The position numbers were made by a program, and so were the translations under genes. Below, one piece after another: positions 33,718-42,729 of a stretch of DNA of 64,000 bases. How positions within the stretch are numbered: the stretch's first letter is position 1; each line of letters begins with the position of its first letter. The DNA comes from Candidatus Saccharibacteria bacterium UBA2951 (GTDB taxonomy: Bacteria > Patescibacteriota > Saccharimonadia > Saccharimonadales > Saccharimonadaceae): contig DEBR01000002.1 in the NCBI GenBank assembly GCA_002348615.1, positions 59,441 through 123,440 of the forward strand, in the 5' to 3' direction. The notes under the pieces were generated by a model. That model was not told where the DNA came from, did not search any database, and saw only the letters and a list, made by a program, of their open reading frames with translations.

Positions 33718-33746
33718 ATTATAGCAATTTTTGTAAATAATGTCAA
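33718..33746 (-). promoter_or_regulatory. Consensus sigma-70-type promoter of the ligase operon
   Basis: TTGACA (33741-33746) and TATAAT (33718-33723) separated by 17 bases, with TGC before the -10. It is the closest match to a full consensus promoter that I see in the window. +1 near 33711, leader about 65 bases. Confidence 0.85.
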
Positions 33747-33759
33747 TACTGTACCTCCG

Positions 33760-34857
33760 TTACGAAAAGAGTGAGCGTTTTTTGTTTTCGCGCATGGATT
33801 CGAGTAGTTCTTTTTGCTTTTTTGATAGTTTTGTCGGTGTATCGACGATGATTTGTACGATGTGGGCGCCTCGGCGATCACTCCGTAAATGCGGCACGCC
33901 GTGTCCGGACAACTTGAAGTCCGTACCGCTTTGCGTGCCGGCTGGAACCTTCATTCGAACCTTACCGTCAACGGTTTCGACGTCTATTTCCGTTCCCAGC
34001 GCCGCGTCGACCATATCGATATGCTGTTCGCTAAGAATCAGATCACCTTCACGGGTGAATTTTTTGTGCGCCTTAACCCGGACATGAACGTACAAATCGC
34101 CTTTCGGACCGTTTGCTGTCGCTTCGCCTCGTTCCTTCAGGCGGATCGTCGCGCCGTCGTCTATGCCGGCTGGTACTTTAAGCGTGATCGTTTGCTTTCG
34201 ACGTTCGGTGCCACGTCCGTGGCAGACCGTACAGACTTTCTCGGGTACTTTGCCGCGGCCGTTACAGGTTTCGCATGTGACGGCCTGTTGAATCGCGCCG
34301 AACATCGTGTTCATGACACGTGTCTGTTGACCGGCACCGTGGCATGTCGGGCAGACTTTCAGTTCATGACCGGGTTCGACGGTCGTGCCATGACAGTGCG
34401 AACATTCGTCTTCCATGTCGAATGCCATATCGCGCTCGACACCGAAGATAGCTTCTTCGAACGTCAGCTGAATCTGCGTTTCAACATCGCGTCCGCGCAC
34501 CGGACCGCGGCTTTGTTGACCGCCGCCAAAGAATTGACCGAATATGTCTCCCAGTCCACCGTCTCCGAAATTGAACTCGAAACCTTGCCCGTTGAAACCT
34601 TCGAACGGATTGCCGCCGCTATAACCGCCCCCGGATGAACCGCCGACACCGGCGTGACCGAACTGATCGTAGCGCTGGCGTTTTTGTGCGTCTTTTAAGA
34701 CCTCGTACGCTTCGTTCACTTCCTTGAACTTGGCTTCGTCTCCCCCATCTTTGTCGGGGTGATATTTGACGGCAAGTTTGCGAAACGCCTTTTTTATTTC
34801 GTCGGCGCTGGCAGTTTTAGAAACACCTAAGACTTCGTAGTAATCTCGTTTTGACAT
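33760..34857 (-). CDS. dnaJ: Chaperone DnaJ
   Basis: 365 aa. J domain (about 4-70, with HPD in KYHPDKDGGDE), Gly/Phe-rich region (about 75-120), four CxxCxGxG zinc repeats (about 150-220: CSHCHG, CPTCHG, CETCNG, CTVCHG) and the C-terminal substrate domain. Co-chaperone of DnaK. Not adjacent to dnaK but shares the HrcA/CIRCE control. TATACT at 34866 gives a 2-base leader. Confidence 0.98.
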   Translation of the reverse strand: MSKRDYYEVLGVSKTASADEIKKAFRKLAVKYHPDKDGGDEAKFKEVNEAYEVLKDAQKRQRYDQFGHAGVGGSSGGGYSGGNPFEGFNGQGFEFNFGDGGLGDIFGQFFGGGQQSRGPVRGRDVETQIQLTFEEAIFGVERDMAFDMEDECSHCHGTTVEPGHELKVCPTCHGAGQQTRVMNTMFGAIQQAVTCETCNGRGKVPEKVCTVCHGRGTERRKQTITLKVPAGIDDGATIRLKERGEATANGPKGDLYVHVRVKAHKKFTREGDLILSEQHIDMVDAALGTEIDVETVDGKVRMKVPAGTQSGTDFKLSGHGVPHLRSDRRGAHIVQIIVDTPTKLSKKQKELLESMRENKKRSLFS

Positions 34858-34865
34858 CTGTTACA

Positions 34866-34871
34866 AGTATA
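34866..34871 (-). promoter_or_regulatory. -10 box of dnaJ
   Basis: TATACT just inside the CIRCE operator; +1 at 34859, two bases before ATG 34857. Confidence 0.6.
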
Positions 34872-34876
34872 GTAAA

Positions 34877-34903
34877 TTAGCACTCAAAAATCTAGAGTGC
34901 TAG
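34877..34903 (-). promoter_or_regulatory. CIRCE operator of dnaJ
   Basis: TTAGCACTC-N9-GAGTGCTAG, one end-base off the consensus TTAGCACTC-N9-GAGTGCTAA bound by HrcA. It overlaps the stop end of the upstream GtrA gene and sits directly upstream of the -10. Confidence 0.92.
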
Positions 34904-35361
34904 TTGTTTGACTCATCATGCGACTGAAACACGAACCGCCGCTGCACCAAGAAATTCCATGCCATCGTGCCGAAGCCGGCTATTACTTTGGCGGTGTTGG
35001 TCGCGAGCAGTTCGTTCAGCCCCTGGTCATGAACACCGACCTCCTCGTAGATGTTTTCAAGCGCTCCATTTCCGAGTACGAATAAGACCGCGCTTTGAAG
35101 CACGAAAATCCCAATGGCGACCGACGCAAAATATAAAAACAGTGTTTTTAGTTCGTCATGCGCTTTGTCTTTGAACACGACATTCCGATTTAAGATGTAA
35201 CTGAACAGGCTTGATACGGAGGTTGATATGATGTTCGACATGATAAGCGGCAAGCCTACAATGTGGGTCAGCGCATTCAGCAGCCCATAGTCGATCGACG
35301 TCGAACAAAACCCGACGACGCTGTAACGACCGAATTCCTTCTTTTCTGCCCGACTTGGCAT
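34900..35361 (-). CDS. GtrA-family membrane protein
   Basis: 153 aa with four membrane helices, typical GtrA motifs near the N-terminus (FGRYSVVGFCSTSIDYGLLN and SYILNRNVVFKDK) and a C-terminal FGTMAWNFLVQRRFVF. GtrA proteins are thought to flip or support lipid-linked sugars for glycosylation of surface polymers. It abuts the FAD-oxidase gene upstream with no gap. Its last bases form part of the dnaJ CIRCE. Confidence 0.85.
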   Translation of the reverse strand: MPSRAEKKEFGRYSVVGFCSTSIDYGLLNALTHIVGLPLIMSNIISTSVSSLFSYILNRNVVFKDKAHDELKTLFLYFASVAIGIFVLQSAVLFVLGNGALENIYEEVGVHDQGLNELLATNTAKVIAGFGTMAWNFLVQRRFVFQSHDESNN

Positions 35362-37020
35362 TTAGAACCTGTCACGGATGTGCGAGAAACTAAATTCCCA
35401 TGTCGCGTCCGTCTTTTTGTGCGGGTTAAAGATATTCTGCGGGTCGTACAACTGTTTGATTTCTTTCATGTAGCCAAGCACCTGTTCACCGTACATTTCT
35501 TTTAGCCATGGACCACGAATCATGCCGTCGTTGTGCTCGCCAGACACGCTACCGCCATAGTGGATGACCATGTTGTTAACTTCTTTCATGGCTGGCTCTA
35601 GCTTCGCTCGTTCCTTCGGGTCTTCAATCTTCATGAGCGGGATGACATGGAAGTTACCGTCGCCCATATGACCGGCAATGGTCGCGAACAGTTTGTACTT
35701 TTTAATGATTTTTCGAAGCTTAGGCAAGAACTCGGCCAAATGTACCGGTGGCACCACAAAATCGTCGATGAACGGCGCGGTGTGTTTGTCTTTTACTTTA
35801 CTGCGGAGCAGTTGGAAACTGTAACGGCGCATGACCCAGAATTTTTCGCTTTTACCTTCGGTCGGTGTTTCTTCAAAACCATTGATCTCGTACTTGGCAC
35901 GTTTGTGAGACAGCTCTTTATGAAGCGCTTTTACCTTTTCTCGGACTTCATCTTCGGTGTGGCCATTGAACTCAACCATAAGCACCAGCTTTGGAATGCC
36001 ATGAAGCAGCTGCAGGCCGTCTGGAATTAAGTGGATAAGCAGCTGAATGAATCGCTTAGGACCGAGTAGCTTCAAAAAGCTTGGCATAAAACGAATGGAC
36101 AGCCATAGAGTTTTGTCATCGAAGCTTTCGAACGTCGCAGGGTTGTGTTTTAGCACCGTTGGAATCAATTCACCTAAATCATCGATGTCGCGTAGGAACA
36201 TTACCAACAGTCCGGAATGTTCCTTGTGAGGTACGAGTTTGACTGTGCCCTCCGAAATAAGCCCGAGCGTCCCCTGCGCACCCACGAACAACTTAGTCAG
36301 GTCGAATATGCCGGTTTCGCGGTTCCAGACATTCCATAAATGATAGCCGGTCGAATCTTTAGATACGTTCGGCTTAGCCGCCTGAATCTCTTCATAATGT
36401 TCGTCTAGCAACTCAAACGTCTTTTTGTATAAGTTGCCTTCAAAGTCACCTTGGCTCATTTTGCGCACCAGTTCGGCCTTGGTGAGTGGCTTAACGACGT
36501 ACTCGTTACCGTCACTTAAAATCATTTTCAGTTCGGTCACAAAGTTATCGGTCTTGCCATATTCGAGCGATTTTTCGCCGCCGGCGTTGTTACTGAACAT
36601 ACCGCCCACGGACGCCATGTCCCGACTGGCCGGATAGCTTGGTAGCAGGCTACCGTGCTTCAGCGTTTCGACTTCAAAATCCTTATACATCATGCCCGGT
36701 TGTACGGTCGCCTGTTTGCTGCTGACGTGTACAAGTTTCGTCATGTGCTTCGACACGTCGAGCAGAATTGAGTCACCAATCGCCCCGCCCGACATATCCG
36801 TTCCTCGACTGCGGGGAGTAATGCTTAAGTTTGGGTAGTCTTTTTTGTGTTCGCTCACAAACTTTACGACGGCTTTTAGATCATCGGCATCTTTCGGGTA
36901 GCCAACGACGTCCGGCTTCAGTTCAAACAAGCTCGCGTCGTGACTATAGAATTCGCGGGTCTGATCATCTGCTTCAAGCTCACCTTTAAAAATTTTGGCA
37001 AGTTCTTTTTGTATGTCCAT
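35362..37020 (-). CDS. FAD-linked oxidase (D-lactate/glycolate dehydrogenase-like)
   Basis: 552 aa. PCMH-type FAD domain (about 35-265: SITPRSRGTDMSGGAIGDS, MASVGGMFSNNAGGEKSLEYG, LFVGAQGTLGLISE) and the FAD-oxidase C-terminal domain (about 275-530, with HMGDGNFHVIPL and SGEHNDGMIRG). No C-terminal iron-sulfur domain, so electrons must go to a partner or directly to quinone or oxygen. Substrate is a 2-hydroxy acid by analogy with GlcD/Dld. Translationally adjacent to gtrA. Confidence 0.87.
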   Translation of the reverse strand: MDIQKELAKIFKGELEADDQTREFYSHDASLFELKPDVVGYPKDADDLKAVVKFVSEHKKDYPNLSITPRSRGTDMSGGAIGDSILLDVSKHMTKLVHVSSKQATVQPGMMYKDFEVETLKHGSLLPSYPASRDMASVGGMFSNNAGGEKSLEYGKTDNFVTELKMILSDGNEYVVKPLTKAELVRKMSQGDFEGNLYKKTFELLDEHYEEIQAAKPNVSKDSTGYHLWNVWNRETGIFDLTKLFVGAQGTLGLISEGTVKLVPHKEHSGLLVMFLRDIDDLGELIPTVLKHNPATFESFDDKTLWLSIRFMPSFLKLLGPKRFIQLLIHLIPDGLQLLHGIPKLVLMVEFNGHTEDEVREKVKALHKELSHKRAKYEINGFEETPTEGKSEKFWVMRRYSFQLLRSKVKDKHTAPFIDDFVVPPVHLAEFLPKLRKIIKKYKLFATIAGHMGDGNFHVIPLMKIEDPKERAKLEPAMKEVNNMVIHYGGSVSGEHNDGMIRGPWLKEMYGEQVLGYMKEIKQLYDPQNIFNPHKKTDATWEFSFSHIRDRF

Positions 37021-37071
37021 TACCCTCTATCCTAGCCGTCGGGGCCGGTAAGCACAAGGGATATGATGTTG

Positions 37072-37077
37072 TATACT
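37072..37077 (+). promoter_or_regulatory. -10 box of the GH-like gene at 37085
   Basis: TATACT preceded by TG; +1 at 37084, one base before the ATG. Confidence 0.6.
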
Positions 37078-37084
37078 GGCGGTA

Positions 37085-38227
37085 ATGGCTACTTTGTCGC
37101 AGCGTTTCAATCGGAACACCGGCCGCATATTCGGAACCATACGTGCTGAATGGCGCGAATTGTATGGCCGCTACTTTGGCAAGATTCGCCGGTTCGACGG
37201 CAACGCCGAAGAAATCTGCGAACAGATTATAGACGAGTTATGGACAGGTGACTTTTACAAGACGTCGCTCGGTCACTTCGACTTTTTTTGGATGCGCGAC
37301 TTCGGTACCGTGGCGGAAAGTTTGGTACGCCTGGGCCGCAAAAAGCATGTCATTCATACTCTCAAATGGGCACTCATGCACTACCGCCGCTCTGCTTCGG
37401 TTACCACCTGCATAGACAAACATGGCAACTGCTTTAACGCGCCAATGCATGCCGTTGATACATTGCCGTGGCTACTCCACTGTATTCATGTGTCCGGCTA
37501 TGACCTAAACAAGTCTGAGCGGGCGTTCCTTGAACACGAACTTCGAAAATACACCCGTAAATACTTAGATACTACCGGCCACGTTCGTCCAATCAAATTT
37601 GCTGAAATGCGTGATGCCGTAATCTATGACCGTAGCGCTTACGCCGTCGCCCTAGTCGGCCGCATGGCGTACTGCGTCGAGCAGCTTGGATTGCAGGACT
37701 TCCCATATAAGTTGCAGAAATACCAAAAAGAATTGATTACCCGGTATTGGAACGGGCAGTATTTCAACGCCGATCGTACGACAGACGCCTTTAGTGCCGA
37801 GTGCGCTCTGTTCCCGTTCTTCCTAGGCGTCATTGAAGACGAAGCCTTGGCGGGCGCGACGCTTGATTATATCGTCGACGAAAAGTACGACCAGCCGTTC
37901 CCGATGATTTATACTAAGCAGCCCGACGCCTTTAACTACCACTGGTGGATGACCGCGCCTTTCATGCCGGAGTACGAAGGCTACACGCTATGGAGCTGGC
38001 ATGGCATGTTCTACCTACATACGCTTCGGCGTTTCAACCGGCCCGAGTTCAAGACGCAGCGCGAGCGTTTCGCCAAAGGCATGATCGAACAGCATGGTAT
38101 ATTCCCGGAAATGCTGAACAAAGACGGGTCGTGGTACTACGCGCCGGTCTACCGCGGTGACCCCGGCATGGTGTGGGCCGGTATGTACGTCGACCTTGCC
38201 AGGCTAAATCACCGCCGAGCCCGTTAG
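37085..38227 (+). CDS. Six-hairpin glycosidase-like protein
   Basis: 380 aa, no signal peptide. Aromatic-rich alpha-helical repeats with FFWMRDFGTVAESLVRLG (about 69-86), VITRYWNGQYF-like and FNYHWWMTAPFMPEYEGYTL (about 281-300) resemble the (alpha/alpha)6 toroid of glycogen-debranching and glucoamylase-like enzymes. WMRD is a typical acid-containing motif. A cytosolic role in storage- or oligosaccharide breakdown is likely, substrate unknown. Monocistronic: leaderless promoter in front, bidirectional terminator behind. Confidence 0.65.
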   Translation: MATLSQRFNRNTGRIFGTIRAEWRELYGRYFGKIRRFDGNAEEICEQIIDELWTGDFYKTSLGHFDFFWMRDFGTVAESLVRLGRKKHVIHTLKWALMHYRRSASVTTCIDKHGNCFNAPMHAVDTLPWLLHCIHVSGYDLNKSERAFLEHELRKYTRKYLDTTGHVRPIKFAEMRDAVIYDRSAYAVALVGRMAYCVEQLGLQDFPYKLQKYQKELITRYWNGQYFNADRTTDAFSAECALFPFFLGVIEDEALAGATLDYIVDEKYDQPFPMIYTKQPDAFNYHWWMTAPFMPEYEGYTLWSWHGMFYLHTLRRFNRPEFKTQRERFAKGMIEQHGIFPEMLNKDGSWYYAPVYRGDPGMVWAGMYVDLARLNHRRAR

Positions 38228-38250
38228 CCGAGACAAATAATAGATATGCA

Positions 38251-38288
38251 AATCACCCCGCACTGATTTGGCTCAGCGCGGGGTGATT
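38251..38288. terminator. Bidirectional terminator between convergent genes
   Basis: A perfect 11-bp stem AATCACCCCGC/GCGGGGTGATT (38251-38261, 38278-38288) with a 16-base loop. It ends the plus GH-like gene and the minus dnaK gene. Confidence 0.8.
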
Positions 38289-38304
38289 GTAGTTTGTGGA
38301 GAAT

Positions 38305-40209
38305 TTATTTTTTGTCTTTTTCGTCGACGACTTCGCCTTCGACCGGTTCATCCTTGTCGGATTTTTTGTCGCCTTCTTCAGATGCAGGTGCGTCATCTTT
38401 TTGGGCTGATTCGTACAGCTTGGCACCGATCGGCATAATCGTGTCGCTCAGTTTCTTGGCTGCGGCTTCAAGCGCGTCCTTGTCGACTGAGTCGTCTTCT
38501 TTGACTTTCTTAGCTTCTTCAACGGCGTCGGCAATCGCCTTCTTGTCGTCGTCCGAAATCTTGTCCTTGTATTCGTCGGGCATTTTTTCGGCCTGGTAAA
38601 TCGCGTTTTCCAACGTGTTCCGAGCGTCTACGGCTTCACGCTTTTTCTTGTCTTCGTCGGCGTGAGCTTCGGCTTCTTTTTGCGCCTTTTCAATGTCTTC
38701 TTTGCTCATGTTACCGCTGTCTTGAATGGTGACTGAGTTTTCCTTACCAGTACCTTTGTCTTTGGCAGTAACATTTAAAATACCGTTGGCATCCAAACTG
38801 AAGGTGACTTCAATTTGCGGCACACCGCGGGGAGCCGGCGCAATACCGTCGAGGATGAAGCGACCGAGACTTTTGTTGTCACTCGCCATTTCGCGCTCAC
38901 CTTGTAGCACGTGGATTTCAACTTGTGGCTGATTATCAGCTGCAGTACTGAAGGTTTCGCTCTTGCTAGTAGGAATGGTCGTGTTTCGTTCAATCAGCTT
39001 GGTCGTTACGCCACCCATGGTTTCGATACCAAGACTGAGTGGAGTCACGTCAAGCAGCAGTACGTCTTTGACGTCACCTTGCAACACGCCGCCCTGGATA
39101 GCGGCACCGATGGCGACGACTTCGTCCGGGTTAACACCCTTCAGTGGGTCCTTACCAAAGATTGCTTTGACCTTTTCAACGACGGCAGGCATACGGGTCA
39201 TACCACCGACCAGCACGACTTCATCGACTTCGCTGGCTTTGACACCGGCGTCTTTGAGGGCTTTTTCGACTGGGTCGGCCAGACGGTCAATCAGATCTTT
39301 TACCAATTCTTCGAGCTTGCTTTTGGTCAGCTTGTATTCGAAGTGTTTCGGACCGTCGGCGTCGGCCGTAATGAACGGCAGGTTAATTTCGTATTCACTG
39401 GTACTTGAAAGTTCTTTCTTAGCCTTTTCTGCTTCGTCCTTCAAGCGCTGCATAGCAGCCTTATCGGACTTTAGGTCGACACCTTCTTGGTTCTTGAAGA
39501 CTTCAAGGAAGTGGTTGACGATTCGGTTGTCAAAGTCTTCACCACCAAGGTGGGTGTCACCGTTTGTCGAGCGGACTTCGAACACGCCGTCACCGAGTTC
39601 AAGAATAGAAACGTCGAAGGTACCACCACCCAGGTCGAAGACGGCAATCTTTTCATCTTTCTTAGAATCAAGGCCATAAGCCAGCGCGGCAGCGGTCGGT
39701 TCATTGATGATTCGCTTGACTTCAAGTCCGGCGATTTTACCGGCGTCCTTGGTTGCCTGCCGCTGAGAGTCGTCAAAGTAGGCAGGGACGGTAATGACGG
39801 CTTCGGTGACCTTTTCGCCTAGGAAGGCTTCGGCGTCGGCTTTGATTTTCGAAAGGATCATGGCCGAAACTTCTTCTGGCGTGTAGTCTTTGTCACCCAT
39901 GGTTACAGCGACGCCATCGCCCTTTTTGACGATTTTGTACGGCATGATGTCGTGGTCTTTTTGAACCTCATCGTCGGTAAACTTACGACCGATCAAACGC
40001 TTGACGCCGTAAATAGTGTTCGTGGCATTCGTTACTCGTTGACGCTGTGCCACCTGACCGACCAGGCGTTCGCCCTTTTTGTTGATAGCGACCACACTTG
40101 GAGTGGTGCGGTTACCCTCGGCATTTGCAATGACTTCCGGCTTGCCGGCAACCATATAAGCAAAGGCACTGTTGGTAGTACCGAGGTCAATTCCGATAAT
40201 TTTTCCCAT
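38305..40209 (-). CDS. dnaK: Chaperone DnaK (Hsp70)
   Basis: 634 aa, full length. Nucleotide-binding domain (about 1-380: IGIDLGTTNSAFAYM, AVITVPAYFDDSQRQATKDA, DLGGGTFDVSILELGDG, VLVGGMTRMPAV), substrate-binding domain (about 385-500, DVTPLSLGIETMGG) and the helical lid with a Glu/Asp/Lys tail ending VVDEKDKK. The ATG is preceded by GAAAGGGG and a leader of about 85 bases that contains a second, degenerate CIRCE. Confidence 0.99.
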   Translation of the reverse strand: MGKIIGIDLGTTNSAFAYMVAGKPEVIANAEGNRTTPSVVAINKKGERLVGQVAQRQRVTNATNTIYGVKRLIGRKFTDDEVQKDHDIMPYKIVKKGDGVAVTMGDKDYTPEEVSAMILSKIKADAEAFLGEKVTEAVITVPAYFDDSQRQATKDAGKIAGLEVKRIINEPTAAALAYGLDSKKDEKIAVFDLGGGTFDVSILELGDGVFEVRSTNGDTHLGGEDFDNRIVNHFLEVFKNQEGVDLKSDKAAMQRLKDEAEKAKKELSSTSEYEINLPFITADADGPKHFEYKLTKSKLEELVKDLIDRLADPVEKALKDAGVKASEVDEVVLVGGMTRMPAVVEKVKAIFGKDPLKGVNPDEVVAIGAAIQGGVLQGDVKDVLLLDVTPLSLGIETMGGVTTKLIERNTTIPTSKSETFSTAADNQPQVEIHVLQGEREMASDNKSLGRFILDGIAPAPRGVPQIEVTFSLDANGILNVTAKDKGTGKENSVTIQDSGNMSKEDIEKAQKEAEAHADEDKKKREAVDARNTLENAIYQAEKMPDEYKDKISDDDKKAIADAVEEAKKVKEDDSVDKDALEAAAKKLSDTIMPIGAKLYESAQKDDAPASEEGDKKSDKDEPVEGEVVDEKDKK

Positions 40210-40261
40210 AAATGTAGTCCCCTTTCGTAGTTAGAAACAAGAGTATTAATCTATATCTATT

Positions 40262-40288
40262 TTAGCACTCCTCGTAGTACAGTGCCAA
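40262..40288 (-). promoter_or_regulatory. Degenerate second CIRCE in the dnaK leader
   Basis: TTAGCACTC-N9-CAGTGCCAA: one arm perfect, the other with two changes. Lies between promoter and dnaK ATG, so HrcA could bind DNA here or the hairpin could act in the RNA. Confidence 0.65.
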
Positions 40289-40310
40289 AACTACCTCTAT
40301 TGTATACAAA

Positions 40311-40337
40311 TTAGCACTCTCGTGTCAAGAGTGCTAA
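40311..40337 (-). promoter_or_regulatory. Perfect CIRCE operator and dnaK promoter
   Basis: TTAGCACTC-N9-GAGTGCTAA, an exact consensus match. On the minus strand the spacer contains TTGACA and a TATACA/TACAAT -10 follows, so HrcA would sit on the -35 region. Confidence 0.95.
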
Positions 40338-40360
40338 TTTGGTAATCCACCTCTGTTTTT

Positions 40361-41182
40361 TTAGACTTTTATCGTCTTCTTGCGGAACAAGTACGCCGCC
40401 ACTGGCATACAGACGACGATAATACCGATTGACCAAACAAGGGCAAGCCAACCGTGATCGCCTATCGGCGTGCCGATCATCATACTTCGGATCGCCTCAA
40501 TCACATGGGTAATCGGTTGGTTTTCTGCGAACGGTCGGATCCATGAAGCCAATGAATCGGTCGGCGCGAATGCTCCCGACGCGAACGTCAATGGGAACAC
40601 AATAAGGAATGACATCCACTGCACGCCCTCGACACTGCCGGCAAGTACGCCCATTATGGCCGAAAGCCAGCTGAAGGCCAACGTGAAGATCACAAGGATT
40701 CCAATAATGACCAGCCATTCACTAAAACTTGCGTTCGGACGGAAGCCGAATAACAGTCCTGTCAGCAGCATGACGATCGTCGATATTCCGTTTCTAAACA
40801 CATCTGAAATGACATGCCCGTTCAGGACGGCAAGATTGCTCATAGGAAGACTCTTAAACCGGTCAACGATACCCCGCTGCAAATCGTTCGCGACAGCGAT
40901 CGACGTTGTCGTCGAACCAAAGGCGACGGTCTGTACGATGATTCCGGCCATCAGGAACGACAGGTAGTCGATTCCCTTAGGCAGAGCCAAACCGACGGCA
41001 TTGAACACCGCCGTAAACAACACCAAGAACATGATCGGTTGAAAGAACGTACCGATCAGCTGGTCACGGTTACGGATGATGTGCGTCGAGCTGCGTTTAA
41101 CCATTAGCAGCGAATCTTTAATGGCAAGCAGTGGTTTTGGCTGTTTGGAAAACTCAAGTTTTACGGTCGATTTAGAGTCCAT
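40361..41182 (-). CDS. ABC-2 type exporter permease (DrrB-like)
   Basis: 273 aa with six membrane helices: an N-terminal amphipathic entry (RNRDQLIGTFFQPIMFLVLF), ABC-2 signature stretch WMSFLIVFPLTFASGAFAPTD (about 190-211), and TRPFAENQPITHVIEAIRSM-type loop before the last helix. It pairs with the ATPase gene one base upstream. Substrate (drug, lipid or polysaccharide) cannot be told. Lies between grpE and the dnaK operator. Confidence 0.88.
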   Translation of the reverse strand: MDSKSTVKLEFSKQPKPLLAIKDSLLMVKRSSTHIIRNRDQLIGTFFQPIMFLVLFTAVFNAVGLALPKGIDYLSFLMAGIIVQTVAFGSTTTSIAVANDLQRGIVDRFKSLPMSNLAVLNGHVISDVFRNGISTIVMLLTGLLFGFRPNASFSEWLVIIGILVIFTLAFSWLSAIMGVLAGSVEGVQWMSFLIVFPLTFASGAFAPTDSLASWIRPFAENQPITHVIEAIRSMMIGTPIGDHGWLALVWSIGIIVVCMPVAAYLFRKKTIKV

Positions 41183-41183
41183 A

Positions 41184-42155
41184 TTACTTCTTTCCTTTCT
41201 TGGCTTTAGGCGCTGCTGATTTTTTTGTCTTGCCGGTCAGACTTAAGAACACGTCGTCGAGCGTCGGCTTATGAATGGCCATCGACGCGATTGGGATCTT
41301 CGCTTTTTCAAGTGACGTAAGCGCAGCTTTCACATCCTTGTTGGTATCGGCAATCATAACGGTCACAGTCAGTTCACGTCCATCGTTATCTATGACCGAT
41401 TTTCCAAGTGCCTTCACGGCATCTTTTAGCTGGCTCTCTTTCGCGAATGTCAGCTCCAGTCGGTCACGTCCTACTTTTGCTTTCAGTTCCTTGGCAGTGC
41501 CTTCAGCAATAACCTTACCACCGTCAATCACGACGATGTTATCGGCCAGCTGGTCGGCTTCTTCAAGGTACTGAGTAGTAAGCAGAATTGTCTTACCCTC
41601 TGCTTTTAGCTGATTGATAATTGCCCACATAGCGAGACGACTTCGCGGATCAAGTCCGGTTGTCGGCTCATCCAAAAAGATGACCGGAGGTGTGGCGATC
41701 AGACTGACCGCGAGGTCAAGGCGACGTCGCATACCGCCAGAATATGTTTTAACCGAGCGACCACCTGCTTTTACCAAATCAAATTCTCGTAGCAGTTCAT
41801 CTGCGCGGGCGACAGCACTTTTTTTCGTTAAACGGTACAGCTGCCCCATCATGATAAGGTTTTCGCGTCCTGTCAGAATTTCGTCGACAGCCGCTGACTG
41901 ACCAGTCAGTCCGATCATACTTTTGACCGCTTCAGGATCAGACTTAACATCGTTGCCTTCAATACTGACGCTGCCCCCGTCGAAGTTTAATAGCGTGCTC
42001 ATAATGCGGACGGTCGTGGTCTTGCCTGCACCATTCGGCCCAAGAAGTGCCACCATGGTTCCACGTTTGACAGTAAGGTTAAGGCCTTTTAAGACCGAGT
42101 TTTTACCGTAAGACTTTTTAAGATTTTTTACGACGATCGCGTCATTACTAGGCAT
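41184..42155 (-). CDS. ABC exporter ATPase (DrrA-like)
   Basis: 323 aa. Walker A LLGPNGAGKTTTVRIMSTL (about 36-54), Q-loop IGLTGQSAAVDEILTG, signature YSGGMRRRLDLAVSL, Walker B VIFLDEPTTGLDPRS, switch His region here LLTTQYLEEADQLAD with Gln in place of the usual His, as often in DrrA/ABCA-type exporters. The C-terminal 90 residues form the DrrA accessory domain, ending in a Lys-rich tail. Preceded by AAGGGGACT. Confidence 0.93.
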   Translation of the reverse strand: MPSNDAIVVKNLKKSYGKNSVLKGLNLTVKRGTMVALLGPNGAGKTTTVRIMSTLLNFDGGSVSIEGNDVKSDPEAVKSMIGLTGQSAAVDEILTGRENLIMMGQLYRLTKKSAVARADELLREFDLVKAGGRSVKTYSGGMRRRLDLAVSLIATPPVIFLDEPTTGLDPRSRLAMWAIINQLKAEGKTILLTTQYLEEADQLADNIVVIDGGKVIAEGTAKELKAKVGRDRLELTFAKESQLKDAVKALGKSVIDNDGRELTVTVMIADTNKDVKAALTSLEKAKIPIASMAIHKPTLDDVFLSLTGKTKKSAAPKAKKGKK

Positions 42156-42196
42156 AGGCGAAGGAGTCCCCTTAAAAATAGTATCTTTTTACTATA

Positions 42197-42670
42197 TCAC
42201 GAGAGGTCAGACTTGGTGACCTTGACCATGCTGGGGCGCATAACGATGCCGTCGACTTTGTAGCCCGGCTGCAGCTCTTCAGCGACGACTTCGTGGTCGC
42301 CATCGGCTTCGTCGTCAAATTGAACGGCGTCGTGGAGGTCAGGATTGAACGCGGTCCCTGCACTTGCTTCGATTCGCTCGACGCCCATGTCGCTGAGCGA
42401 TTTTTCAAGATTCTTGGTGAGATTGACGACGCTGGTCGCCCAGGCATTGTCTTTCAAATCATCCGGCAAGTGACTGATGGCGCGTTCAATATTGTCGACG
42501 ACCGGCAGCAGTTTTAGTATCGCATTTGCACGACCTGCGCCGCGGGCCATTTCTTTCTCGGCTTCGACGCGCTTACGAAAATTTTCAAAGTCAGCACGCG
42601 TACGCTGCAGGTCTGCCGTCAGTTCCGCCACGCGCTGTTCAAGTTCTTCTTGTTTCTTACTTTTTGCCAT
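42197..42670 (-). CDS. grpE: Nucleotide exchange factor GrpE
   Basis: 157 aa. N-terminal coiled coil (about 1-45, EQRVAELTADLQRTRADFEN), then FRKRVEAEKEMARGAGRANA, LLPVVDNIERAI and the C-terminal beta-wing (FNPDLHDAVQFDDEADGDH, LQPGYKVDGIVMRPSMVKV). Releases ADP from DnaK. SD GGAGAAGAC precedes the ATG; 59 bases after hrcA and likely co-transcribed from the hrcA CIRCE promoter. Confidence 0.97.
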   Translation of the reverse strand: MAKSKKQEELEQRVAELTADLQRTRADFENFRKRVEAEKEMARGAGRANAILKLLPVVDNIERAISHLPDDLKDNAWATSVVNLTKNLEKSLSDMGVERIEASAGTAFNPDLHDAVQFDDEADGDHEVVAEELQPGYKVDGIVMRPSMVKVTKSDLS

Positions 42671-42729
42671 GTCTTCTCCGTTTTATAAGGTCCAATACAT
42701 CATTCGCGACCATTAACACAGTTTCGCAC

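Noticed and set aside
33889..34638. Long open frame antisense to dnaJ (and similar ones opposite yebC, dnaK and pilC)
   Set aside because: They mirror the codon structure of the real gene, have no ribosome sites and no recognisable domain.
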